Shown piece after piece: positions 57,601 through 64,000 of a stretch of 64,000 nt of DNA. Positions within the stretch are counted from its first letter, which is position 1; each line of letters opens with the position of its first letter. A program made the translations under genes and the position numbers. The stretch covers positions 4,579,357-4,643,356 of the forward strand of contig KB906767.1 of NCBI GenBank assembly GCA_000381625.1. The letters run 5' to 3'. This DNA is from Bryobacterales bacterium KBS 96. GTDB lineage: Bacteria; Acidobacteriota; Terriglobia; Bryobacterales; Bryobacteraceae. The notes beneath the pieces are model-generated. The model had not been told where the DNA came from and did not search any database. It saw only the letters and a program-made list of their open reading frames with translations.

Positions 57601-58095
57601 CTATTCGACGAGTCTAGCGAGATTATCCAGGGATGATCTACAGCCTAACTCATTATCTTCGGGCCGAATGCCTGGTGGTAGATTCTCGCATAGCAGCGTT
57701 ACGAGAGTGCCCTTTCCGGCGTCGGTAAGGCTTGTGGTCATCGTCATCGCGCCGTCGAATCTTGCGTCATTCGATTCGAACTCAATGAGTTCAATAATCT
57801 TCTCGTATGGGATCAGCTCGATGAATTTGCCTTGAAATGTGTCCGTGTATTCGGAAGTCTTCCCACCTGGAGAATTCTTTGGATCGGTGTAAACAAGCGA
57901 CATTCGGTACGCTCCACCTTCGCGCGCATCGAATGCATGCACGTAAGCCTCCATGTTTTTTGGCGCTCGCCATAAGGCCAGAACATTAGGGTTGAGAAAC
58001 GCTTCGTATATGACACTGCGGGGCGCCTGAATGATCCTTGATACTTTCGTGCTAGCCCGCACCGCAGTTGGCTCCAAGTCCATTGTGAATGGCAT
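57601..58095 (-). CDS. SRPBCC (AHSA1-like) domain protein
   Basis: A 164-residue protein of the START/SRPBCC superfamily, AHSA1 branch: VSRIIQAPRSVIYEAFLNPN at the N-terminus, LALWRAPKNM, then GGAYRMSLVY and the long C-terminal helix ending SSLDNLARLVE. These form a helix-grip ligand-binding cavity. In other genomes such genes often sit with small ArsR regulators, but none is here. The ligand is unknown. Confidence 0.88.
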   Translation of the reverse strand: MPFTMDLEPTAVRASTKVSRIIQAPRSVIYEAFLNPNVLALWRAPKNMEAYVHAFDAREGGAYRMSLVYTDPKNSPGGKTSEYTDTFQGKFIELIPYEKIIELIEFESNDARFDGAMTMTTSLTDAGKGTLVTLLCENLPPGIRPEDNELGCRSSLDNLARLVE

Positions 58096-58253
58096 AATAG
58101 GCGCAGCGCAATATACTCTTTAATACAACGACTAATGCGTCGGTGACAGAAAGAGGGAGTTCCGCTCACATAGGCGTAGAAGACGGATAATGACTGGCAA
58201 GTCGCCTCCATCCGTTAAGCCCCATGCGCCCCCCGAGGTCGCCGCGACGAATT

Positions 58254-59270
58254 CTACTTCTCGCTCGGGCTATCGTCGGCCTTAAGATCGCCAAGCGCAT
58301 ACTGAATCCCCGCCAGCATGTGCGCCACAAACGGCCGCGAATAATAGACCTTCTCATCGTGGCCGTGCGCTTCATAAAATACGCGGCCATTGCCGACTCG
58401 CTGTATGTAACTCAATGCGTAGTCGCCATCGGTGCGTCGCGTCGCGGCCGGTTCCTTGGCCTTATCTTCCGCGCTCATTTTCTTGTAGTTGATGCTGGTC
58501 AACACGTGAACACGCTTACGGCTGAACGAGTTTTGCGCGAAGGTGTACGTCTCGTCTACAATTTCGTAGCCACCAGCCGGGAACATGGAAGTTAGCGGGC
58601 TGTTGGGATCGTCAATTTTGACGGGAATCAGAGTCGGGTAGGACCAGTGAAATTTGAAAAAGCCGCCGATCATTTCGTTGAATTCAGGCCAAGTGCCAGT
58701 CGGCGCAGTTGGCTCGGCGCCGGGTGAAGCCGGGCGCGGACTCGTGTGGTACGAATCGGTTGCGGCGTGAATACCGGCTAGACCCTTTCCACCCTTGACA
58801 AAATCGAGAAGCGCCTGCCTGCGCGCCTGGGTTGCCGCTTTATCGTTGGGATCATCCAGAAACTGGCCTGTGGTGCTGTCCAGAAAGATCGCGTCATATT
58901 GCTTGAGATTTTCAGCGGTGATCGCGGCGGGGTCGTAAGTGATGGTTGTCATCCACGCGCCTGTCTTGTCTCCCAGATACTCAACCATCTTCGCCGCCAA
59001 CGGGATAGACGTATGCACCCAGCCATTTGCCCTGCACAATACGAGTACATGACGAAGACTTTGGGGCGCCGCCAGCGGCTTATCCGGCAGTGCAGCCATC
59101 ATCGCCGAGATATCAGACGGGCTAGCAAACTGCTTTTGCGGACAGCCGCGACTGAATCCTCCGCTAAATCCTTCCGCCGGACAAGGCTTTCCCGGTTGCG
59201 TCTGCTGCGCGGACAGAAGGCCGCACAACAGCATGAGAGCACTCCATGCGGCAATGCTGAATTTCTTCAT
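58254..59270 (-). CDS. exported ThuA-domain protein
   Basis: A 338-residue protein with a signal peptide (FSIAAWSALMLLCGLLSAQQ) and a ThuA / glutamine-amidotransferase-like domain: RHVLVLCRANGWVHTSIPLA near residue 75, YDAIFLDSTTG near residue 123, and GGKGLAGIHAATDSYH near residue 160. The end has GNGRVFYEAHGHDEKVYYS. Members are linked to sugar utilisation (trehalose in rhizobia), but the reaction is not settled. Its place among exported sugar-type enzymes fits that picture. Confidence 0.88.
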   Translation of the reverse strand: MKKFSIAAWSALMLLCGLLSAQQTQPGKPCPAEGFSGGFSRGCPQKQFASPSDISAMMAALPDKPLAAPQSLRHVLVLCRANGWVHTSIPLAAKMVEYLGDKTGAWMTTITYDPAAITAENLKQYDAIFLDSTTGQFLDDPNDKAATQARRQALLDFVKGGKGLAGIHAATDSYHTSPRPASPGAEPTAPTGTWPEFNEMIGGFFKFHWSYPTLIPVKIDDPNSPLTSMFPAGGYEIVDETYTFAQNSFSRKRVHVLTSINYKKMSAEDKAKEPAATRRTDGDYALSYIQRVGNGRVFYEAHGHDEKVYYSRPFVAHMLAGIQYALGDLKADDSPSEK

Positions 59271-59403
59271 GATGATGGTAGGAACTCCGTTTCTAAAAGA
59301 CTGTCTCGAATTCTAGTGCCAAGTGCAAGTGTAGGCCATCGAACGGCAATGTGGCGCAGGTGATGGGCGATCGCGTTACTGAAGCATTCACCTGGCTGAG
59401 CCT

Positions 59404-59784
59404 TTAGACCAAGTACCCGGATACCGTCAAGAACAGCGTGCCGGTATTGCCGGAACCTGCGCCGCTGACGGTGAGAACGGTGTCCGTATCCGCGTACAAC
59501 CGTACTGCTTGCATGCCAACGTAAAAATCGAAGCCAGTCCCGGCATCGGTATATGCATACGTTAGCGGCACGAACAGCGTGACATTATTGCCGCCGCTTG
59601 TGTAAGTCACGAATGCCTCGAGTTTGCTCCCTGAAGGTGATACATCGAGCTGAACGCTCAATGTTTCGACGACCAAGCGCCGTCCGGCCGGCACCGCGAC
59701 TTGAGGAGATCCAGTTTGGCCGAAGGGACTGCCTGGCAGGCCCGGTATGGTCGTGACCGCATTGACGACATTGACCTTCGTCAT
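59404..59784 (-). CDS. hypothetical beta-rich protein
   Basis: A 126-residue protein with no recognised family. The sequence is rich in Val, Thr, Gly and Ser with alternating strand patterns (RRLVVETLSVQLDVSPSG, then AFVTYTSGGNNVTLFVPL) and no signal peptide or membrane helix. It could be a small jelly-roll-like domain. It stands alone between the ThuA and amidohydrolase genes. Confidence 0.6.
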   Translation of the reverse strand: MTKVNVVNAVTTIPGLPGSPFGQTGSPQVAVPAGRRLVVETLSVQLDVSPSGSKLEAFVTYTSGGNNVTLFVPLTYAYTDAGTGFDFYVGMQAVRLYADTDTVLTVSGAGSGNTGTLFLTVSGYLV

Positions 59785-60087
59785 AACTGCTCCTAAGCCG
59801 ATATTAGGGAGGGAGGTAGGTAGAGCTTATCACACGTACAGAACGGCGGCGGGACCTCAAATATGCGGATTAGGAATAATAAGTAACTCTCGTTTCAAAG
59901 AACAGTGCGCTATAGCGGGCGCGGCCGGACCACCACGATCATCGATGCCAAAAGTGGTGAACGATCCCAACCGGGCGGAGCCCCCGGTTGGGGAGCTGGG
60001 TGGGATAGTGGTTCTGCGGGTCCAAATCCGGAACGCAGGTATTTGAAAAAATCCAACTGTCGAAAAACGATCAGTTTGAGAAACCGA
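59785..60087. other. intergenic region with strong hairpin
   Basis: Some 300 bases upstream of the amidohydrolase start. The longer open frame through it (from 59905) is not family-like. It contains CCCAACCGGG (59966-59975) pairing perfectly with CCCGGTTGGG (59983-59992), a 10-bp stem with 7-base loop and no T-run. No promoter stands out. Confidence 0.45.
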
Positions 60088-61017
60088 ATGCAACGAAGAA
60101 CATTTTTGAAAACATCAGCCGCTGTTCTATCCGTTCGGAACGTCTTTGCGCAGTCAGCGCCGGATTGGGGCGGTCCGGTCTTAGACACGCATCTGCACCT
60201 TCGAACGGACCCCGACGCTTGTTTCACACACACGCGAGGCTGCGGTGTGACAAACGCCGTTCTTCTCACTCGGGCAACAGATGAAGACAAGGCAAAGCAG
60301 GAGATGGCGAAACGGCCAGGAGTATTTGTGCGCTCCGTTGCCACCGATCCGGCTCAAGCTGGCGCCGACGAAGTAATACGGAAGGCCGTTCACGAAGGGG
60401 CCGTCAGCGTTGGTGAATTAAAATATCACCTTGCGCTCGATTCGCCGGAAATGCGCCGCATCTATGACATCTGCGCGGAGATGCGCGTTCCCGTCATGAT
60501 GCACATCCAAAGCTTTCCGCATTTCCGCGGCGAACTCCCGTACAACACTGGATACCCGCAGTTCGATAAGGTGCTCCGGGCATATCCGAGGACGAATTTC
60601 ATCGGGCACGCTGATCTGTTCTGGGCTCATATCAGCGCTGACGTACCCACGGACCGCGGCTATCCGTCTGGGGCTATAAAGCCGGGTGGACTAACGGACC
60701 GATTTCTTTCGGACTACCCGAATCTGTATGCCGACATGTCTGCCAACTCCGGGAACAATGCCCTTTCGCGCGACAAAGACTTCTCTCGCGAGTTCATCGT
60801 GCGCCATCGCACAAAATTGATCTTCGGAAGTGATTGCAGTTGCACCGACGGGAAAGGAGGGGGCATTTCACAGGGCCGAAATCCGGAGGCCAGCAGGCTG
60901 GCCGGGCAGTGCGTGGCTCGCGCGACGCTCGGATTGCTCAAGGAAATCACCTCGCCGGAGATCTTCCGTCAGATTACATGGAGCAACGGACAACGAATGT
61001 TCAAGGTAAACGCGTAA
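60088..61017 (+). CDS. amidohydrolase-family protein with RR leader
   Basis: A 309-residue TIM-barrel metal hydrolase of the amidohydrolase-2 type. The leader MQRRTFLKTSAAVLS has a twin arginine. Metal ligands are visible as HLHL in VLDTHLHLRTDP, MMHIQSFPH, FIGHADLFW and the late Asp in IFGSDCSC. The start at 60088 is chosen because the leader begins there; the frame opens at 59905 through hairpin sequence. Likely substrates in this family are lactones or decarboxylated acids. It is convergent with the enolase-superfamily gene. Confidence 0.87.
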   Translation: MQRRTFLKTSAAVLSVRNVFAQSAPDWGGPVLDTHLHLRTDPDACFTHTRGCGVTNAVLLTRATDEDKAKQEMAKRPGVFVRSVATDPAQAGADEVIRKAVHEGAVSVGELKYHLALDSPEMRRIYDICAEMRVPVMMHIQSFPHFRGELPYNTGYPQFDKVLRAYPRTNFIGHADLFWAHISADVPTDRGYPSGAIKPGGLTDRFLSDYPNLYADMSANSGNNALSRDKDFSREFIVRHRTKLIFGSDCSCTDGKGGGISQGRNPEASRLAGQCVARATLGLLKEITSPEIFRQITWSNGQRMFKVNA

Positions 61018-61085
61018 TTTCTCCGAACCAAGCCGCTCCACGTTTAACGCGGCCTGACACGATCCACCGCAACGGGCGTTTCCGC

Positions 61086-62378
61086 TCAATCGAAGAACTG
61101 GCGATCCTCTTCCGCGAGGCGCCGTTTAGCAGCGGCCACCTTGAAGGTCACGCCAAGACCAGGGCTGTCCCAGACGTCGATGAACCCTTTTTTGACGATC
61201 GGATTTGGCAGGCCTTCGACAATGTCGTACCACCACTCGGGCTGGCCGAATGGGTACTCGAAGGCTATGTAGTTTTGGGGTAGCGCGGCGGCCATCTGCA
61301 CGTGGGCGGCGAGGCCGATCAGGCCGTCGAAGATGCCGTGCGGGGCGACTAAGATGCCGTGAATGTCAGCGTATTCGGCGATCCATTTGAGTTCGGCAAT
61401 GCCTCCAACGTCTTCCGGGTCGGGGCCGACTACGTCTACTGCCTGCTTCTCGATCAGATCCTTGAAATTCTGTCGCAGATAGATCTGTTCTCCGGTGTGG
61501 ATTGGGACTGACGTCGCTTGTTTGAGGTCCCGGAAGAGTTCCGCGTTCGGGTAGGGAGTGTAATCGCCCGTGAGGATGTCTTCGATCCAGGTGATGCGCA
61601 TCGGCTCGCATGCTCGAGCGAATGTGACCGCGTCTTTCATCATCCAACCAGGGCCGCAGTCAAGCGCGAGGCCGATCTCGTCGCCCAGCACCTTCTTCAT
61701 CGCTTCGACGCAGGAGATCACGTAATTTAGGCCGCGTTCAGTCATGAGCCCGCGGTTCGGGTGCGGCGCTCCTTTGCGCGGCTCGTCGTACCACATATCG
61801 GGGATGGCGCCCATCATTGCGGGGTTGTGGAAGCCCACGGCCATCTTGATGAGCGTGAAGCCTTCCTTGGCTTCCTTCATCTTCTGCACGTTCTCGGCGT
61901 AGTCCCGCGGCGTTTGCCCTGTCATCGGTGGCCGAAAGCCGCCGTTGTAGATACGGACGCGGTCGCGGATCTTACCGCCCAGCAACTTGTAGACGGGCAC
62001 TCCGGCGACCCGGCCTGCGATGTCCCAGAGAGCGATCTCAATCGCACTTACTGCCGAGCCCCACGGCTTGAAGGCGCCAAGACGGCGGATCTTCAGCATG
62101 ACTCTTTCGACGTCGGTTGGATCTTCGCCCAGAAGATAATCCTTGTAGAAGAGGACCATCGGCTTGAGATACGCTTTTGCCGACTCGGCCTGACCGTAGC
62201 CGGAGACGCCCTGATCGGTGACGATTCGTACGACAGGGTTGCGGCCAATGACGGCGCATCGCAGATCGGTGATTTTAATTTTTGGTTGTCCGGCACGTCT
62301 TTCCTGAGCGGCGAGCGACGCCGCTGCTGCCGCAGCCGATAGCGATCCTAGAAAACCTCTGCGTGTCCACGTAGTCAT
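61086..62378 (-). CDS. mandelate racemase/muconate lactonizing enzyme family protein with RR leader
   Basis: A 430-residue member of the enolase superfamily. The leader TRRGFLGSLSAAAAAASLA is a twin-arginine signal. The barrel carries the expected Mg ligands: Asp in LALDCGPGW, Glu in WIEDILTGD and Glu in HTGEQIYLR. A possible base occurs in LIKMAVG, and the acid/base His in LVAPHGIFDG. This arrangement fits acid-sugar dehydratases (for example galactonate type), but the substrate is not determinable. Most family members are cytoplasmic, so export is notable. Confidence 0.88.
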   Translation of the reverse strand: MTTWTRRGFLGSLSAAAAAASLAAQERRAGQPKIKITDLRCAVIGRNPVVRIVTDQGVSGYGQAESAKAYLKPMVLFYKDYLLGEDPTDVERVMLKIRRLGAFKPWGSAVSAIEIALWDIAGRVAGVPVYKLLGGKIRDRVRIYNGGFRPPMTGQTPRDYAENVQKMKEAKEGFTLIKMAVGFHNPAMMGAIPDMWYDEPRKGAPHPNRGLMTERGLNYVISCVEAMKKVLGDEIGLALDCGPGWMMKDAVTFARACEPMRITWIEDILTGDYTPYPNAELFRDLKQATSVPIHTGEQIYLRQNFKDLIEKQAVDVVGPDPEDVGGIAELKWIAEYADIHGILVAPHGIFDGLIGLAAHVQMAAALPQNYIAFEYPFGQPEWWYDIVEGLPNPIVKKGFIDVWDSPGLGVTFKVAAAKRRLAEEDRQFFD

Positions 62379-62424
62379 AAGTTCTTTAATAGCGAACTCA
62401 TTCTATACCGCGCAGCGGGACAGT

Positions 62425-62642
62425 ATCTGCCTTGCTACAGATTTCTTCATCGAGGTTTCTCGAGGACGAGATTCGTCAATCGTATCCAGATGGATGGAGT
62501 CGACATCCGACGCTCTGATCTTGTTCTCGCCGGTCTCCGTGGCCGAACTCTGGGCGGGAGCCCGTCCAGCCGAATATGAAATTCTCGAAGCGTTGTTTGA
62601 CGCTCTGGTTTGCGTGCCGGCCGACACTGGTTCGGTGCAGGC
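62425..62642 (+). pseudogene. VapC-type PIN-domain toxin remnant
   Basis: An open frame reads LATDFFIEVSRGRDSSIVS, then ALILFSPVSVAELWAGARPA, EYEILEALFDALVCVPADTG and stops resembling a toxin at the start of repeat family B. This is the N-terminal half of a PIN domain. The first acidic residue of the DT-[DS] active-site motif is Ala, and the C-terminal catalytic residues are missing. No start codon with ribosome binding site and no antitoxin gene is present, so it is a dead fragment. Confidence 0.65.
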
Positions 62643-62705
62643 AACCGCACGTCTTCATCCGATTCCGCGGCCCGCAGGACCATGGGTACTCCTTGACGGT
62701 CGCGG
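62629..62705. repeat. copy 2 of dispersed repeat family B
   Basis: Begins with GGTTCGGTGCAGGCAA, the same 16 bases as at 6610, then TTCATCCGATTCCGCGG and CCGCAGGACCATGGGTACTCC. It interrupts the PIN-toxin remnant. Confidence 0.6.
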
Positions 62706-62730
62706 TGGGCGTTACACCGCTTCCGAAAAA

Positions 62731-62800
62731 CCCACTTGCTGACGCAAGCGGCTCCGAGTCGAGGTTACCCGGAAACAGAGCCGCCGCCCGTGAGTGCGCG
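62731..62800. repeat. REP-like palindromic element, family A, rearranged copy 3
   Basis: The right half of family A (CTTGCTGACGCAAGCGGCTC) is followed by a left half (AGAGCCGCCGCCCGTGAGTG). The order is inverted relative to copies 1 and 2, as if two units stood in tandem and are seen across their junction. Confidence 0.55.
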
Positions 62801-62813
62801 GGGCGAAAGGTCC

Positions 62814-62890
62814 TTCATGCGATTCTGCGGGCCACAGGAGCATGGGGATTCTCTTCGCGCCCAAGGCGTTCATGCGTGCTTTCCGCAAAA
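62814..62890. repeat. copy 3 of dispersed repeat family B
   Basis: TTCATGCGATTCTGCGGGCC followed by CACAGGAGCATGGGGATTCTC, closely matching copy 2 exactly 160 bases downstream of it. Confidence 0.6.
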
Positions 62891-63017
62891 GGCAGGCAGT
62901 GGCGCCCTATTCTCCGCCAATCTCAGCTTTCCAGTTAATCTAGCCGGCCTTGCTCTGTCGCCCTTGCATCCGCTGCCAAACCGGCGTATGCTGTTGTCAG
63001 TTACTGATAGGAGCCGC

Positions 63018-63347
63018 TTGAGTAAACCAACGGACCTCGTACAGGGCACGCTCGACCTGCTCATCCTGAAAACCATTGCGCTGGAGCCGATGCACGGCTG
63101 GGCGATTGCCCAGCGCATCCGGCAGATGTCCGGAGACGTTCTCCAGGTGGGTCAGGGCGCGCTCTACCCGTCTCTTCATAAACTCGAACAGAACGGCTGG
63201 ATCAGCTCCGAGTGGGCCATCAGCGAAAATAACCGCCGGGCCAAATACTACACGCTGACGAAAGCCGGACGCAAAGCTCTTGCCCACGAGGCCGCGCAAT
63301 GGGAGAGGCTCTCCGCGGCGATCTCACTCGTCGTGCGGACCGTGTGA
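63018..63347 (+). CDS. PadR-family transcriptional regulator
   Basis: A 109-residue winged-helix repressor. KPTDLVQGTLDLLILKTIAL and PMHGWAIAQRIRQMSGDVLQ, followed by VGQGALYPSLHKLEQNGWIS and YYTLTKAGRKAL, are typical of PadR proteins coupled to MacB-type permeases. The TTG at 63018 is preferred since TAGGAG stands four bases upstream and the protein then begins at the family position; ATG 62988 is the alternative. Its stop overlaps a GTG that could start the permease. It probably controls the permease gene. Confidence 0.9.
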   Translation: MSKPTDLVQGTLDLLILKTIALEPMHGWAIAQRIRQMSGDVLQVGQGALYPSLHKLEQNGWISSEWAISENNRRAKYYTLTKAGRKALAHEAAQWERLSAAISLVVRTV

Positions 63348-63361
63348 TCGAGAACAAAGCC

Positions 63362-64000
63362 ATGCGTTGGATCAGCATGTTTCGCCTCAGGCTTCGGTCC
63401 CTGCTCTCTCGCCGGAAGGTGGAGCAGGAACTCGACGAAGAACTGCGCTATCACCTGGAACGGCAAATCAACGAGAACTCCGCTACAGGCATGACTCCCG
63501 AGAATGCGCGCTACGCCGCGCTCCAATCCATCAAAGATATCGAACAAAGGAAAGAGGAGTGCCGCGAGATGCGTGGGGTACAGGTTGTAGAAACTCTGTT
63601 TCACGATGTCCGCTACGGAGCGCGAACTCTGCGCAAGTCTCCCGGTTTCACGTTCATCGCTCTCTTCACGCTGGCGCTGGGAATTGGCGCAACCACGGCA
63701 ATATTCTCCGTCGTTTACGGCGTCTTGCTTCGGCCGCTGCCGTACAAAGATCCTTCACGCTTGATGGTGCTCCATGAGACGACGCCCAAGGTAGGCACGG
63801 TCAGCGTTTCTTATCCCAATTTTCTGGACTGGCGCGCAGACAACCGCGCGTTCTCGGAAATGGCGGCGGTGTGCGCAGTCGATTTCAGCCTCTCCGGTAT
63901 CGCTCAACCGGAAAACATCAGCGGCCAAGCCGTTTCGCCGAATTTCCTTTCGATGTTGGGTGTGCATCCGCTTCTGGGCCGCGATTTCGATTCAGCCGAG
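63362..64000 (+). CDS. MacB-like ABC transporter permease (acidobacterial orphan permease type), partial
   Basis: The first 213 residues of a permease that runs off the window. Residues 1-80 form the N-terminal helical domain typical of this group (EQELDEELRYHLERQINEN). Next comes LFHDVRYGARTLRKSPGFTF and the first membrane helix (TLALGIGATTAIFSVVYGVL LRPLPY in two parts), then the start of the MacB periplasmic core domain (VSYPNFLDWRADNRAFSEM). ATG 63362 or GTG 63344. No ATPase gene is visible, as usual for these orphan permeases. It follows padR directly. Confidence 0.9.
   Translation, partial: MRWISMFRLRLRSLLSRRKVEQELDEELRYHLERQINENSATGMTPENARYAALQSIKDIEQRKEECREMRGVQVVETLFHDVRYGARTLRKSPGFTFIALFTLALGIGATTAIFSVVYGVLLRPLPYKDPSRLMVLHETTPKVGTVSVSYPNFLDWRADNRAFSEMAAVCAVDFSLSGIAQPENISGQAVSPNFLSMLGVHPLLGRDFDSAE

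Larger units (their letters stand above)
62379..63017. other. repeat-rich gap with pseudogene remnant
   Basis: About 640 bases between the enolase-superfamily gene and padR. It holds a PIN-domain gene remnant, two copies of repeat family B, and one rearranged copy of repeat family A. No intact gene is seen. Confidence 0.6.

Noticed and set aside
59905-60087. N-terminal extension of the amidohydrolase frame
   Set aside because: It reads through a perfect 10-bp hairpin with no family similarity, and the twin-arginine leader begins at 60088.
62736-63017. N-terminal extension of the PadR frame
   Set aside because: It is encoded by repeat families A and B; PadR homology and a ribosome binding site support a start at about 63018.

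Overview
The window looks like a chromosomal segment of an Acidobacteriota member, most likely the Solibacter/Bryobacter branch. The evidence is gene content and GC-rich coding sequence: two Oar-like TonB-dependent receptors of about 1,100 residues with N-terminal carboxypeptidase-regulatory-like domains, two FG-GAP/ASPIC-UnbV (CRTAC1) proteins, a PadR regulator directly followed by an orphan MacB-type permease, and many enzymes with twin-arginine leaders. No rRNA, tRNA, CRISPR array or intact insertion sequence was seen. The taxonomic call is inference.

1-29.5 kb is mostly housekeeping. In order it holds: the start of an exported protein (cut by the window edge); a purQ-purL-purF operon on the minus strand; greA and a CDP-alcohol phosphatidyltransferase; acpS; dtd with two glycosyltransferases; a sugar porter; an SDR; comEC; a detached nuoC-nuoD pair; the rimP-nusA-infB operon with a terminator hairpin in its leader; a double-domain universal stress protein; lepA; ribH-nusB; and two divergent CRTAC1 genes.

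29.5-39.8 kb is accessory. It has a lower-GC two-gene cassette whose second gene is frameshifted at an A8 tract, an 89-bp tandem repeat, a DUF4114-like protein, and a secreted DNase II-like nuclease broken into two frames by an apparent one-base deletion. These are followed by a phytoene-desaturase-like flavoprotein, an M2 (ACE-type) peptidase, a VapBC module with a perfect palindrome over its promoter region, a tartrate/isopropylmalate-type dehydrogenase, and a membrane-anchored protein of unknown function.

39.8-62.4 kb is sensory and nutrient-uptake. It has a GAF-PAS-PAS-PAS hybrid histidine kinase, a sugar porter with a large extra loop, a TPR protein and two Oar-like receptors. Around the receptors lie a PIG-L deacetylase, a SelA-like PLP enzyme, an amidohydrolase and an enolase-superfamily enzyme, all with RR leaders, plus a ThuA-domain protein and an SRPBCC protein. 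My inference is that this is an exported carbohydrate or sugar-acid processing locus.

62.4-64 kb holds the remnant of a PIN toxin gene, copies of two dispersed repeat families that recur elsewhere in the window, and the padR-permease pair, whose permease runs off the edge.

The two most notable observations are the DNase II-like nuclease, a family best known from animals, and the exported PLP enzyme. Two repeat families found at separate sites (27.7/37.6/62.7 kb and 6.6/62.6/62.8 kb) suggest genome-wide elements.
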